Positions 40,474-52,757 of a stretch of 64,000 bases of DNA are shown piece after piece (position 1 is the stretch's first letter; every line of letters starts with the position of its first letter). This DNA is from Acanthacorydalis orientalis (taxonomy: Eukaryota; Arthropoda; Insecta; Megaloptera; Corydalidae). Location of the stretch: NCBI GenBank assembly GCA_034766995.1, contig CM068319.1, positions 25,527,459 through 25,591,458 of the forward strand. The letters are read 5' to 3'. The notes beneath the pieces were generated by a model. That model was not told the origin of the DNA. It made no database searches and saw only the letters and a program-made list of their open reading frames with translations. The translations under genes and the position numbers were made by a program.

Positions 40474-41560
40474 GTAAGTTCATTCTGAAGTATTTAGTAT
40501 TGTAGGTTTTAATAATTACAAAATATGCCAGTCAACAAAAAAATATTTAAATAAAAAGATTTTCATTATATTAAAACAGGCGTTTTATTTTAAACAATTT
40601 TATGATGATAGTTTATTTTTCTTCCTGACGAATTGAAAAATCACTACAATAAATTATAAAAATATTTATTACATATATGTTTTATTAACTTTGAGATAAA
40701 AGATATGTTTAGAAAGTATATACTCGTATATATAATGTAACAAGTTATTTTGTTAGGGATAAAAATAATGCGTTTATTGAAATATTTAAAAAAAATATGG
40801 TAGTGATGGTATAAAATATTATCACTGATTTTTTGAAAATGCGAATTTTGTTTTTATTAATGTGAAATATAAATTATACTTACATACACTTCTTTCTCAT
40901 TTCCTGAACTGTCGAGTAATAACAATTACAATAAAAATTATTCCAATAAAATTAATTTAATTTTCATTATGAATATTCATCATGCATACATATTTTTTTT
41001 ATTCAATACATCTTTTTTTATTTATGAACATATACTGATTGATTAAACCAAAACATTTTCATATGAAGAATTCATTAATTTTCACATATGTAAACTTACA
41101 TTTAAAGTATATAAATAAAAATTTTTTTTGTCATATATTTTAAATAAATTTATATTTGTGTAATAGTTAATCATCAATAATCCGTTAATATTTAATTTTT
41201 TAATGTGCAAAATTAATTTGAATACAGTTATCTTACAAAAATATTTAGAATAAAAATGTAATATATGTGTGTGTGTATGTATTATTATATGGAAAAAACA
41301 CTATGATATTTGTCATTAAATAATTTATCACATAATGCTTCGGTTCTTAGTATGAAATTATATGAACAATTGTAGTTAGTGTAGATGTTTGGTGCATTGT
41401 GCTACGAAACAGTATATAAATGTTTTGACATTTGTTGTTGCTACATCATAATGTGCTCTCCCCCATAAAGGGAAGGAAGGGATGCTAGCCATTACTTAGA
41501 GCTTGCTTGCAAGTGTGAAAGCCGAAGCATTCATAATATCCTTTCCTTCTCTGTTGACAG
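40474..41560 (+). other. fru: fru intron before the first alternative 3' end
   Basis: Mostly AT-rich, but the last 120 bp (about 41440-41560) turn GC-richer and purine-rich (GGGAAGGAAGGGATGCTAGCC), then CCTTTCCTTCTCTGTTGACAG. This fits splicing control next to an optional exon. Confidence 0.6.
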
Positions 41561-42127
41561 AAAAATAGCAAAGATTGGGGGAGAGGATGGAATAACAGCA
41601 ATGTTAATGATGAAGCTGCAGAGAATAAATCAGACATATCAGTCTTTAGAAGATGCTATCCACCTTCGAAGAAAAGTCAGTCGCCCCTTCAACATAGTTT
41701 GAATGAAGTAAAAAATGAACGAGAAAATTTTTCACAACAAAATCAAACAATTTCTGTTATACGAACACCTACTGTTTCTGTCGGTAGTTCTCGATCATCC
41801 ATAGGAAATATACGTTCTAATAATACGTCAACTACGGTACGAAAAGTAGGGCGGTTTAGACCTGGATGGCTTGAAGCGTATGTATGGTTACAATATGATG
41901 AAGAACTCAATATTATGTTTTGTAAATATTGTCGAAAGTGGAGTGGTGGAATGTCTGATGTTAGGACATCATTTGCTGAAGGAAATTGTAATTTTAGACT
42001 TGAGATTGTTAATCATCATGATAAATGTAAAGTTCATCAATTATGCATGGCCAAAGAAGAAGATGTCATTCTTAATGCAGTAGATTCCAGAAGAAAGCAG
42101 ATATTTTCACAACCTTCCAATGTGTAG
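41561..42127 (+). CDS. fru: Fruitless alternative 3' exon: non-C2H2 zinc-finger-like end
   Basis: An open frame of 188 codons from the acceptor CTGTTGACAG to TAG, in phase 0 with connector 1, giving an isoform of about 439 residues. After a Ser/Asn/Gln-rich stretch it carries [20 protein letters not shown], then [15 protein letters not shown] and [12 protein letters not shown]. The CxxC with a distant HxxxxxxH resembles the TTF/BED-like probable zinc finger family found in C17orf113 and ZMYM-type proteins, not the paired C2H2 fingers of the other fru ends. Likely metal-binding; DNA or protein target unknown. AATAAA at 42174-42179 provides a polyadenylation signal only 50 bp on. It could instead be a separate co-opted transposase-derived exon. 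Splicing to fru is inferred from position, strand and phase. Confidence 0.75.
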   Translation, partial: KNSKDWGRGWNNSNVNDEAAENKSDISVFRRCYPPSKKSQSPLQHSLNEVKNERENFSQQNQTISVIRTPTVSVGSSRSSIGNIRSNNTSTTVRKVGRFRPGWLEAYVWLQYDEELNIMFCKYCRKWSGGMSDVRTSFAEGNCNFRLEIVNHHDKCKVHQLCMAKEEDVILNAVDSRRKQIFSQPSNV

Positions 42128-44127
42128 AAAGAAATGATCATATATATATTAATATACTTAATTGTTTAATTAAAATAAAATGTGCTATTGACGGGTATGA
42201 CATGAGCTGTGTAAAAATAAGTTAATTATTTTTGTATCTAATTGAATTTTAAAAATATAATTTATCAAAGAAATTGTAAAAATTATATATTGAAGTGTTT
42301 TATAGCATAAAAGTTTGTTAAAAAGAAAAAAATATTTTTGTACTAAATTATAATTGTATACAAAATTATCAGTATTGTTTAATAATATGATATTGTTTGG
42401 CATTTTAGCTGTTATTTTTAAACATTATGGTTATGATGGGACTTATGCTGTATTACAAAGGCTTGTTGATAGTAAATAATGTCTTAAAATTTATTATAAT
42501 TTTATATTATAATTTTCTTATATTTTCATTGTGTTATAAAAATAACTATTGAATAAAAATAAAATTTTTAAATAATAAATTAACATTTATTTACTTATTT
42601 ATATTTGTATAAAAAGTGATAGTTTATAAATCTTTCTGTGATATATATTAAAAGAAAGTTGATAGTTCTTTTATTATATTTTTGGTAAATGGATTTTGAT
42701 GGAATTTATATATATTTTATGAACATTTGAATGCATGTTTAGTGTGCAATAATATCTAGGAATATATGTGAAATGTGTGGAAAGCTTAAAAGCTATTTAA
42801 GAGTTTTCTTAAAAAAATGTATGTATGTGAAGTCTATTTTTAAACATTAAAATTATTTGAAATTGGCTGTATCAAATTTGAGGTAAATTAAAAAAAAAGA
42901 TGTGTATATATGTATTTTATGAATTGTCTACATAATATTATATTTGTGATTTGCAGTTATTTCAAAAGCTACTAAAATTTATTAAATATAATTAATTATA
43001 TTTGATAATCTTGATAATTATCACATTCAAAATTAAATTCATTTGCAGCAAGTTATAGCTGTTATGTAACATTAAATGGAATACTTTTTTGGTCAAACTT
43101 TAAATATCCGTATTGTCACACTAAGGATTATGGCATTTTTATCAAAATACTTGTAAGCAGTAATCAATAATAATTCATTGAATGTTTTTGATCAGAAAAG
43201 AATTTTGCATGGTTTGTGGGTGAAAAAAGAATTTATTTTTAAAAACATTTGATTATTAAAATGTTTTCATCAGTTTCTATACATGACCCTTAACTTAAAT
43301 AAAGAAACCATAAATACATGCAAATTGACTGTAACATGTTAAATTATTATTTTTGATATATATTACTAGTACTGAAGAGAATATGTTTCCTTACATCTGA
43401 GGTACAAATTCATATTGAATGTACTGTTACAATTTTAAATAATTTAATAATTTGTCTGTTATTTTAACCAAGTCATTAGTTTTGATAAGTTTTCTGTATT
43501 CGTGCGGGTGAGGGTAATTAGGTATATTTGAAAATAAAATTAAGTGAAGAATCTTAATAAATATCGAGGATAACACAACATATTTTAAATTACAAACTGT
43601 GTATTATGAGAGTGTGTTAATGGTATTACTTTAACAGTCGATTCATTTTTTTTCCAGTATGCATATTAAAAATAATTTTATTTTTCCATATATATGTAAT
43701 AAATATTTTATAATTTAAAAAAAAATATTTTTTTCTGTCTGGCATAAATTGAGTCATACATAGATACATACATACATATATATATATACACACATATATA
43801 CACACACACACATATATATACATACATATATACACACACACAGACATAACTATATATATATATAAGCATACAGGATATATATTTAAATAAATTATATTTT
43901 TGTTTATAAAACATCAATAATATAAGTAAATTTCATAAATTATATAATGTTATATTACTAAGTAATACTTACTTTTACATTAAACAGTAAAATAATTAAA
44001 AAATATAACTAAGTATTGCTTAACTTGAATGACTGCAAAATGATATAAATATACACATTTTGTTTTCATATTTGTCAGATGTGCCAATTTGTGCATTAGA
44101 AACCAAACTGATTGATTTTATCTTTAG
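42128..44127 (+). other. fru: 3' UTR of the first alternative end and fru intron
   Basis: AT-rich; CA/TA mixed repeats at about 43770-43862. No further exon seen before the acceptor TTATCTTTAG at 44127. Confidence 0.6.
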
Positions 44128-44251
44128 GGAGGTGCTATGAATCTACACGTTGAAGATTTAAACTTGCTAGCTGCTCATGGACTGACCGAATCTGTTGATA
44201 TGGACCATCCTACCACTACACCTTCACAAGATACTGCAGATGCTATTGATG
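44128..44251 (+). CDS. fru: Fruitless connector exon 2, phase-1 donor to the zinc-finger array
   Basis: A 124-nt exon reading GGAMNLHVEDLNLLAAHGLT and then ESVDMDHPTTTPSQDTADAID, ending in G of an interrupted codon before GTAAGT. The acceptor phase matches connector 1 (phase 0 in) and the phase-1 exit is shared by all eight C2H2 ends below, whose first two bases each complete a Gly, Ala, Glu or Asp codon. That shared phase is the strongest evidence that the ends are alternatives from one gene. Residues are acidic and Leu/Thr-rich with no known domain. Confidence 0.88.
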
Positions 44252-44792
44252 GTAAGTTCATTTAATTAGTTACTTTATCATTGCTAATTGCTTAAGTTTT
44301 TATTATTTGTTAATATAATGAAGTATGTAAAATCATATGATCTTTTTTTAAATCTAAGTAATAAATTTGTAATACCTTAGGCAGTTGGCAGTGAAGCATT
44401 TATAATTGTAAATGCATTAATAAAGATAAGCTTTCATTATAAATGCGATTACACTATTAAAAATGTGTTGAATAGCTCAATAAATTAAAAAAAGTATATA
44501 ATTTGAGTTATTTAATATAAATATGTGGATACTAATACTTTCATATTTGTTACAATTAATATTTTAATTTATTTTATAATTGTGAAAGTATAGTATTATA
44601 GTAATATTTGAAGCTGTTCATGTTATTAAAAAAAAAAAAAATAGTTTCTGATGTTATATATTTGGTAATTCAGGATATTTGTGTGTGTGTATTTTTATAT
44701 TTATGTGTGTATGATGTGTGTGTATATTATATATATATATAATATATATATATGTATGTATGTACATATATATATATATATATATATGTATG

Positions 44793-44829
<37 letters not shown>

Positions 44830-45301
44830 ATATATATATATGTATATACACACACATATTACATATATACACATGAATACATACATATACCCACACACAC
44901 TTACTTACATAGCTTTCAAAGTACTTGCATGCTGCATGTCCATATCTTAATCATGTTAACTCATATTAATATAATTGTAATATATCATTTTAATTCGACC
45001 TTTTTGCGGGATAATATCAACAATCATTAATGACTATTCTATCATATATGATTACTAAAATGTGTGCATGTTGACTTTATTATATTTATTAGTGTTGGAT
45101 GATAATTTGTATTCTTCAATATAAAATATCGGAAAGTGATGTGTTTGTGAAATAGTGAATTATTTACATGTGTAAATATTTTATATGCAAGAGGAAACTA
45201 TCCAGTTAATAATGTAGGTATAAAATATTTGATGTTTCTTTGTATTTATGTGTTTATTTATAAATATAACCTCATATTGTTTTATTTATATTTTAAAAAC
45301 C

Positions 45302-45365
<64 letters not shown>

Positions 45366-45915
45366 ATGTATATATATATATGTAATGTATATTGTGGGAT
45401 ACCAATGAAATAACAATATAAATGTTATAATTAAAGTTAGTGTGTTTTTCTTTCTAGTGAACTGTTTATTCACAAGATAAAACACAAAAAAAGAAAATAT
45501 AATTCAGTTATTTTAATTATAAATATATTATTAACAACCATATTATTTAAAATTTTGTAATCATGGCATAAAATTAGTATAAAAAAAAACATCAAATAAC
45601 TTATTGCAGTTTTTATTTTATGTGACTTTGATGTTATATTCTTAGGTAAAAATAATATCAAATAGAAAATTATAGAACAAAATAAATATTCAGTATGGCT
45701 GTTTGTTCAGTTTTCAATAAAAATGCGAGCCTGGAGTAAAATCCAAGCGTTGCATTCCGGAACCATTCTCTTCTATATTTGCCTTCAGCAATGGCCTTAG
45801 TGAAGATTATTCACAACAGTTGATTTCGTTTCATTTCAAAAGAATCCTTCCCATCCAACAGACTTATTGTAAGCAGGTTATTATTATTGTATTTTAAATA
45901 TAGAGTTTACGTAAT

Positions 45916-45947
<32 letters not shown>

Positions 45948-46801
45948 TACATACATGCATACATACATGCATGCATGCACGCATACACGCACACACACAC
46001 ACACTTCCTTAGGTAAATATGTTTTATTAAGTATTTAAAATTCATAAAGTTAATGGGTATATATTGTTTTGATTTTGCTTAGTTTTATTTACATTCACAG
46101 CAATAACAAAAATTCGCTAAATATTAAGTATTAACAATCATGTCTTATAGTAATTTTTTTTTATCTTACTCTTGTAATATTGTACATTATTATTGAAAAT
46201 GTAGGTTTTTTACCCAAAATGGTAAAATAATAGAGATCCGCTATTAGCAATACATCTTAGAGTACCTTTTTTTTAATTATTAGATACATTTGATTCAAAC
46301 ATATGTGACATATACTATTCATTATTACAAATGAGAAATTGTTTACTGATTCAATGTTTTAAGAATTTCCATATTTTTTCATAGGTAAAGTAAATTTATT
46401 AGAATAATATAAATAATTCTCTTCATATGATCATTATTTTAAATAAAAATGTCCTAATGACCTTTGATGTTACTGTGCCCCTAACCCCAAGTATCTGTCT
46501 TAAAAGTTTTTAAATTCTAGATTGAATTTATAAATGATTATTTTATCAAATTTCAGTAAAAAAAATCATTTTTGTATTTAGCTAATTCTATGACATTGCA
46601 TTATATTTTTTAATGTATAACATTTAATATTACATTAAAATCTAATGTATAATTTGTCTGATTATATTGTACAATTAAGTTAATCAAAACCTGTGCATTT
46701 TTTTTATTAAGTTAATCAATAATGAAAAATAATGTACATTAATATATTTATGTTTATATATGTATGTATGTGTGTATATGTATGTATGTGTATATATATA
46801 T

Positions 46802-46834
<33 letters not shown>

Positions 46835-47465
46835 GATAGATAGATATGTGTATGTGTCCATATACACACACACATTTAAAATATTAGTTCCCAAAATGAG
46901 ATTTTATCCTATATATTTATGAAAAAGTATTCTTAATAGAATCTGATATTTTGTATGAATATTTCCTATATACATATGAACATAAATTAGAAATTATTGA
47001 AAGTAATTATTGATTTATAAGTCTTTTTTTAGCACATTTTCTTTCAATGGTTTTAAAAACTAGATTTATATTTAAAATATAACTTTTTAAAAAATGCGAA
47101 TGCTTGGTTTTTTAATGAATTTTAATGGAAATATTGCGAAGATAATTCTGTTCTATAACAATATGTAGAAAATAGTTCAATGTATCTGTATAAGTACACG
47201 TATGCATATATGATCTGTGTATGTAAAATTTTCTAATAAGTAGAAATACTTCAATTAATGTATGACAGTATGTATATATGTGAAAAATAAGTGATTTATT
47301 ATTACTATTGGTTTTGGGTACCGTTTGTGTTGTGACTGTAGGAGTTCAACTGTAGTGTTAAATCGGGTATGTAATTTTTTGATATTTTAGTTAGATGTTT
47401 TTCACACATTATATTTTTTTTACTAATAATTACTTTTTAAACAATGTATAATTTTGGTTTTTCAG
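44252..47465 (+). other. fru: fru intron with microsatellites
   Basis: Contains mixed TG/TA/CA repeats at about 44683-44900, (TA)n at 45306-45361, a (CA/CATG)n run at 45923-46005 and TA/TG at 46750-46872. A less AT-biased patch lies at 45725-45860 without a usable frame. No exon recognised. Confidence 0.6.
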
Positions 47466-47692
47466 GAACTAATTGGAAAATAAAATCGATTGAAGGACGA
47501 TATGTACATTTATCAGCAGGATGGAAAAATAATTTTTGTCGATTTTGTGGAAAATATATAACTGATCCAAAACTTCATATGCTATGTCATGAACGAAAAA
47601 TTTATAAGTGCTTTGTATGTAATACTGGATTCACACGATTGGATAACTTGAAACGGCATTCCAAAAAATTTCATGAACAAATTCAAACATAA
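47466..47692 (+). CDS. fru: Fruitless alternative zinc-finger end 1
   Basis: From acceptor TTTTTCAG the exon reads (G)TNWKIKSIEGRYVHLSAGW and then two fingers: CRFCGKYITDPKLHMLCH (C-x2-C-x9-H-x3-H, the short first finger typical of Fru/Lola ends) and CFVCNTGFTRLDNLKRHSKKFH (C-x2-C-x12-H-x4-H). The short first finger with a normal second one is expected to read DNA as a pair. The stop is at 47690-47692, with AATAAA at 47788. Most diverged first finger of the set apart from the split end. I do not assign a Drosophila letter. Confidence 0.88.
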
Positions 47693-48053
47693 TGAAAAAT
47701 ATATAATTAATATTTATTTTTTTATTAACATCTGATCAATGATGCTTGTGTTATATTACTTTAAGTAATATAATGTAACAGTAATTAAATAAACAATCTT
47801 ATGTTTGGTGATTGGTTGATTTATTATTATAATGATTTTTAATTTGAAGAAGTGCTCTGCAATGTTTCTAATGACTGGAAAACAATATATTTAAAAATGT
47901 ATGAAAAACGATATAGTGAGTAAGAAATATATTTTGGGAACATTTCAATCATATCTTTTTATCGGCCAGAAATCTAATGGTAACATTTGGATAGAAATTT
48001 TGCCCACATGATGCTGTGTGTGGGCGGTGACTGGTGCTATGTTGTTGTTGCAG

Positions 48054-48343
48054 CGGAGCTGAAGCACTTCTCCGGTACATCTGGACGTAAATGTGCTGCT
48101 TGGGACTACACGACTATGTTCAAGCCTGCGAAACCAGATAGCAGTGGTACAACTCAACAACTGTACACGTGCCGACTATGTGGCAAGACTGTGCGCAACC
48201 GTTGGCACCATGCCGCCAGTCACCGTCCTCAAAACGTCACATGCCCTGTTTGTAAACAAACATTTTCAAGAAAAGACAATTTCAAAGCACATGTTAAACT
48301 AAAACATTCTGACACAGATATAACACTTTATAGCATACAGTGA
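48054..48343 (+). CDS. fru: Fruitless alternative zinc-finger end 2
   Basis: From acceptor TTGTTGTTGCAG, G plus CG restores Ala: AELKHFSGTSGRKCAAWDYT, then the fingers CRLCGKTVRNRWHHAASH and CPVCKQTFSRKDNFKAHVKLKH. The RWHH form of the first finger is shared with the ends at 55118 and 57439. The exon is strikingly GC-richer than its surroundings in the 5' half. Stop 48341-48343; AATAAA at 48401. Confidence 0.9.
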
Positions 48344-49271
48344 TGTGTGATTACATCAAATTGGTAGATTTTAAACCTCAAGTATTAAAATTAAACATAT
48401 AATAAAATGGAACTAATAAACTGTTAAAAGTGTAAAAATAGTGACTTGAAACTATTATTCAGTATTTAAAGTAATATAGAATCAAATATTAGTGACTTAT
48501 ATACTAAAGGAAAGTTTATCGGTGACTATAGATTATATATTTATTTATAAATACTAAAAGATTCAAACTAACTTTCCATAAAAAAAAAATGAAAATATTA
48601 GAAATATTTAACATTGCAAGTGATATTAAATTTTTCTTAATTAAAAATTCACTATGTATGTTTAAATTGGTTCATTATCAAGTTTGTAATTTTTTTTATT
48701 TTATTAAACTCTTTGTGTGGAATGCTTGTATGTGAATGTATATTTATATACTATAAACATTTGTGTTTATAAAATTAGATATTTATAAATTCAAAAACTT
48801 ATAACCAAAACTATAATAAAATATGAGTTTTTAAAATATTGTGTGTGTGGGTGTATGTATGTATGTATGTGTATGTATATATGTTTGTATGTTTGTTTGT
48901 ATGTAGACACATCTACATACGTGATTAAATACTTACATACTACAAATATTAAAATGTGTAGACTAATATGAAAGATGTTCAATTGAAAGTGAAGAGAAAA
49001 AGTAATAGTGATGTGGCATTCATTAAATTTGAAAGAAGTTGCCTTTGTAAATTTTTGAAAAACTTTTTATAGATTATAGTTTTCAAAATATTTATAACCA
49101 CTTGTACTTCGTTCGCATTTACATTTATTTACTAAACTATGATTATTTTTCAATATTTTTTTCTTTTATTTAAATTATTCAATTTAAAAATAATTGTTTT
49201 CTAAATTATTCACTGTACATATTATTCACTAAAACATATAATTGAAATTATAGTACAAATAATAAAAAGTT

Positions 49272-49736
49272 AGTATATACCACGGTCCTGCATACAGGTC
49301 TGAAAATGGTATCGCTTATTGGTCGAACTTTTTAATAATAATCTCCACCAACACGCGACGCCACCCGTAAAAGGATACACTCCCTTCCTTATCTTTTTTA
49401 GTATAGTGCGAATTTTAAATATGTATTAACAAAGAAAATTATTAAATATGTATAAGTGCATGACATTTATCATCTTTTAATATTCTGTGACATTTTATTA
49501 TTTTTTAATACTCAATTTCAATGAAAATTCAATTAGTGGAAAATGCTATTATTAGAATTATGCTATTATTATGAGAGCGGTGACAAGTAAGGTATGGTTA
49601 GATAGAAATGTATCTATGGGTGATACCGCGTAGTGGCGGAAATCGTAATTAAAAAGATCGATCACAAGCGATACCGTTTTCATCATTAAAATTGCTATTC
49701 GTTTCCAGGTCTGTATACACGACCGTGGTATATACT
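49272..49736. mobile_element. MITE-like inverted-repeat element
   Basis: The left end AGTATATACCACGGTCCTGC is matched, inverted, by AGTATATACCACGGTCGTGT at the right end. An inner block GAAAA-GGTATCGCTT is inverted as well but about 30 bp further in on the right arm. The element is 465 bp and GC-richer than its setting, with no coding frame. The symmetrical TATA at the tips hides the exact target duplication. Confidence 0.7.
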
Positions 49737-50454
49737 TTTTGTTTAATAACTACCTTCATTGTTAACTAACTTACCTTTATGTTTTATACATAGTATTGTT
49801 TTATAACTACCTTCATTTTTTTATAATTTGCATCAATCTGTTTAGTATTTTAAAAATATATACATTATATAATAAATAGTCTGCTCATAAATATATGACA
49901 TTTAATGTTTTATGACAAAAAAAACTACTTATTTATTTTTTGTTAAAACCGATGCATAGTACCACTTAGCTTTATAATTTCGAATGAAATAATTTCATTT
50001 TTTTCCAACTTATTAATATTAATAATTAACGTAAATTTTACATAGATAATAAAATGCGTTAGTAATTTTTATAAATTAAAAATAGTAAATATAACTTTAA
50101 AAATGGTATTTAATACATAATTCGTTCCAAATTCATCTTGTAAAATTTTTAATCAAATTTCAGAAATTATAAAAAAAAATTATTAAATATTTGATAAAGT
50201 TCAAGAAAATGTTAGTCTTAATTTAAAAAAAATGGTTGCTAATGTGTAAAAATAAAAAAGTTACATGCTTTTTTTATAATGCTTAATATATCTCTTTGAT
50301 ACAAAAATTGAATTTATATATGGTTTGTAAAAAACTTAAAAGTGATTTTTTCAATACTCTCAACAGTTCATAAATAATTTATTTTGTGATTTATGTGTAT
50401 TTATGTATTAAAATAAAGTTTATTTGTGTGAAGTTTTGTTTTTATTGTTTTTAG

Positions 50455-50513
50455 CCTTTAGCATGCGAATAATTATTTTACCTTCGATTAAATTTTTGTA
50501 TTATTACAATTTC

Positions 50514-50549
<36 letters not shown>

Positions 50550-50580
50550 GAGAAACATTCAAATTTTCGAATGCTAAAGG
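50455..50580. mobile_element. Short piggyBac-like MITE
   Basis: CCTTTAGCATGCGAA at the left is matched, inverted, by CCTTTAGCATTCGAA at the right. The flanks are TTAG (50451-50454) and TTAA (50581-50584), consistent with a TTAA target duplication carrying one mutation. The interior has a T run of about 30. 126 bp, noncoding. Confidence 0.6.
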
Positions 50581-51690
50581 TTAAGTAGAATTTGTATCTT
50601 AATTTAAGGTACTTGTGAAAACAGAATTTTCTTTTAAATTCATTTACTTAAATATTCATGTACTAACATAAATTTTCATGATATACTCTCTGCATACATT
50701 TTTTTTTATAATTCATCACGGGTCAATAGCTTTTGAACCTTCATAACCAAAACGCTTCAGGTCGGTCGGCACCGCTTTTTTCAAATAGCGGCATAGCTCA
50801 GTCGGACCTTTTGGTCGATGTCGTTGAGCTGAGTCGCATTTTCCCGTTAGATCTCTGTCTTTAATTATGCCACAAAATCTAGCCTGGAAACTTTTGATGT
50901 GAAAATATACTGTTTACAGATTATTTTATAACGTATTTTAATAAAATATATTAAATTTTAGGAATAGTTTTGTTTCACAGTTTTCAAAAATGGATATATA
51001 TTTCTATTGTTTCATATCTATATAATTATTTTAATATAATGAATCGTTCCTTCAAATAATTACTTTTTTTTTGTTGTAACCAAATGAATTTTTTTAAATT
51101 TATGAAGTGATTATATTTTGATTCCTTTATAAGAAAAATATAAATTATTAAATGAAAAAGATCGTTAAATTTATACAAGTACATCACTCATAGTCTGTTA
51201 TAAATACTAGCAGTGTTAATAAATGTAATTGTCCATCAATATTTTCAATCTTATATGGGTTTTTTTATTAAAAAAAAAACTATTAATTAAAAAATTTGTA
51301 TGAAGTGTTTTTTTTTAAATATATATATATATATATATATTCATTTGTGTGTATTTAGCCATTTATATATGCGCAAATAAATATATACAAGTTATAATAT
51401 GTATGTTTATAAAATTTTCTTTCGTTTAAAAGTATATTCATTTTTTATTTTGGGTGATATTTTAATTTTTATATATTTTGTTTAATAATACCTTTAAAAT
51501 AATTTGTTTCTATAAGAAGAACTATTCAGAATTACATTTTTCCATCAAGAATTCCAATGATTTTGTTGCATTAGTTAAAACTTTATCTACGGTTGGCCGA
51601 TCTATCATGGTCGCTTATTAACAAGGCGCGCAAATTCTTGACGTAAAGACGTCGAGACAGATTTTAAAAGTGGTTGTTTTGGTTTTGCAG

Positions 51691-51998
51691 GTTCAAAAGC
51701 CTGGCACATGAGGCTAACATTTGACAAGCTGCCAGGCGGCTGCAACCTGCACCGATGCAAACTGTGCGGAAAAATCGTGACTCACATTCGTAACCACTAT
51801 CACGTACACTTCCCGGGCCGCTACGAGTGCCCGCTGTGCCGCGCAACGTACACGCGCAGTGATAATCTGCGCACTCACTGTAAATTCAAACATCCGCGCT
51901 TCAATCCTGACAGCGTACGCAAACATGATGCTCCCACGACCGGCGTGTTGCCGGGTGGCCCCACTCTGCCACCACGCTCTCGCACGCCGCTCGATTGA
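51691..51998 (+). CDS. fru: Fruitless alternative zinc-finger end 3
   Basis: From acceptor GGTTTTGCAG: (G)SKAWHMRLTFDKLPGGCNLH, then CKLCGKIVTHIRNHYHVH and CPLCRATYTRSDNLRTHCKFKH, followed by a Pro/Arg/Gly-rich tail ending SRTPLD. The fingers are near-duplicates of those at 56035. The exon is by far the most GC-rich stretch of the window. Stop 51996-51998; AATAAA at 52359. Overlapping frames on both strands are shadows of the high GC. Confidence 0.92.
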
Positions 51999-52279
51999 TT
52001 CTGGCTTTTTTATTTCCACTACTGTAAAATGTTTCAGTTCTAAATGTCATTTCACTTTTACATAATACTACTGTTATCGTTTGTTGTGTGGATACCATAT
52101 AAAAACGATTTTTTTTTACGCTATACGATATTTACTATTCCTGTACATTTCTGTACTAAACGTCTGAATTTTTTTGAAATGCGTTTGTCATACGTACAAT
52201 ATATTTGTATGTAAATCGCTATATTTACACTGAACGTATTGTTATTTATTCTTATATAATCTTGAAAATGTTGCATATA

Positions 52280-52323
<44 letters not shown>

Positions 52324-52536
52324 TACATACATACATATATATAATGTTGGCCTTTTGAAATAAAATCAACAACTTTTGCAATGTATAAAGACTGTTTGGT
52401 GGGTAATAAAATATATGGAATTGATAATGCTTAAAGACATAAGTAGTGTGAAGTATTTCACATCTACCGATGATATAATTAATTTAAATGGGATCGTCAT
52501 TTTGTTGGCCTTACTATAAAAGTGCTTTATTTGCAG

Positions 52537-52757
52537 GACGTAGAATGTTGCACTCCTTCAATTATAGAACCTTATTTAAAAAACCGGTAGATGGCGGTGC
52601 AAGTCGGCAATGTATATTGTGTGGTAAATCAGTCAATAATATGAAAAATCATTATCTGTATCACAGCGGAGAGAGATTTCCCTGCAAGTTTTGTGGCGGA
52701 TCGTTCTCCAGGCCCGATCATCTGAAACAACATATTCGGGCCAAACATGTTATTTAA
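52537..52757 (+). CDS. fru: Fruitless alternative zinc-finger end 4
   Basis: From acceptor TTTATTTGCAG: (G)RRMLHSFNYRTLFKKPVDGG, then CILCGKSVNNMKNHYLYH and CKFCGGSFSRPDHLKQHIRAKH. Only two residues (Val-Ile) follow the second finger. Only 538 bp downstream of end 3, the closest spacing in the array. AATAAA at 52862. Confidence 0.9.

Larger units (their letters stand above)
48344..51690 (+). other. fru: fru intergenic-exon spacer with two MITEs and GC islands
   Basis: Between alternative ends 2 and 3. Contains MITEs at 49272-49736 and 50455-50580, TG/TATG repeats at 48841-48906, a GC island at about 50740-50890 and a GC-richer tract at 51585-51665 leading into the next acceptor. No other exon found. 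Confidence 0.6.

Noticed and set aside
50791..50860. Possible tRNA gene because of TAGCTCAGTCGG
   Set aside because: The candidate B box GGTCGATGTC is only about 12 bases away and imperfect, and no cloverleaf can be drawn.
51714..52019. 101-codon minus frame with protein-like composition
   Set aside because: It is the reverse strand of the GC-rich fru end 3, where high GC keeps other frames open.
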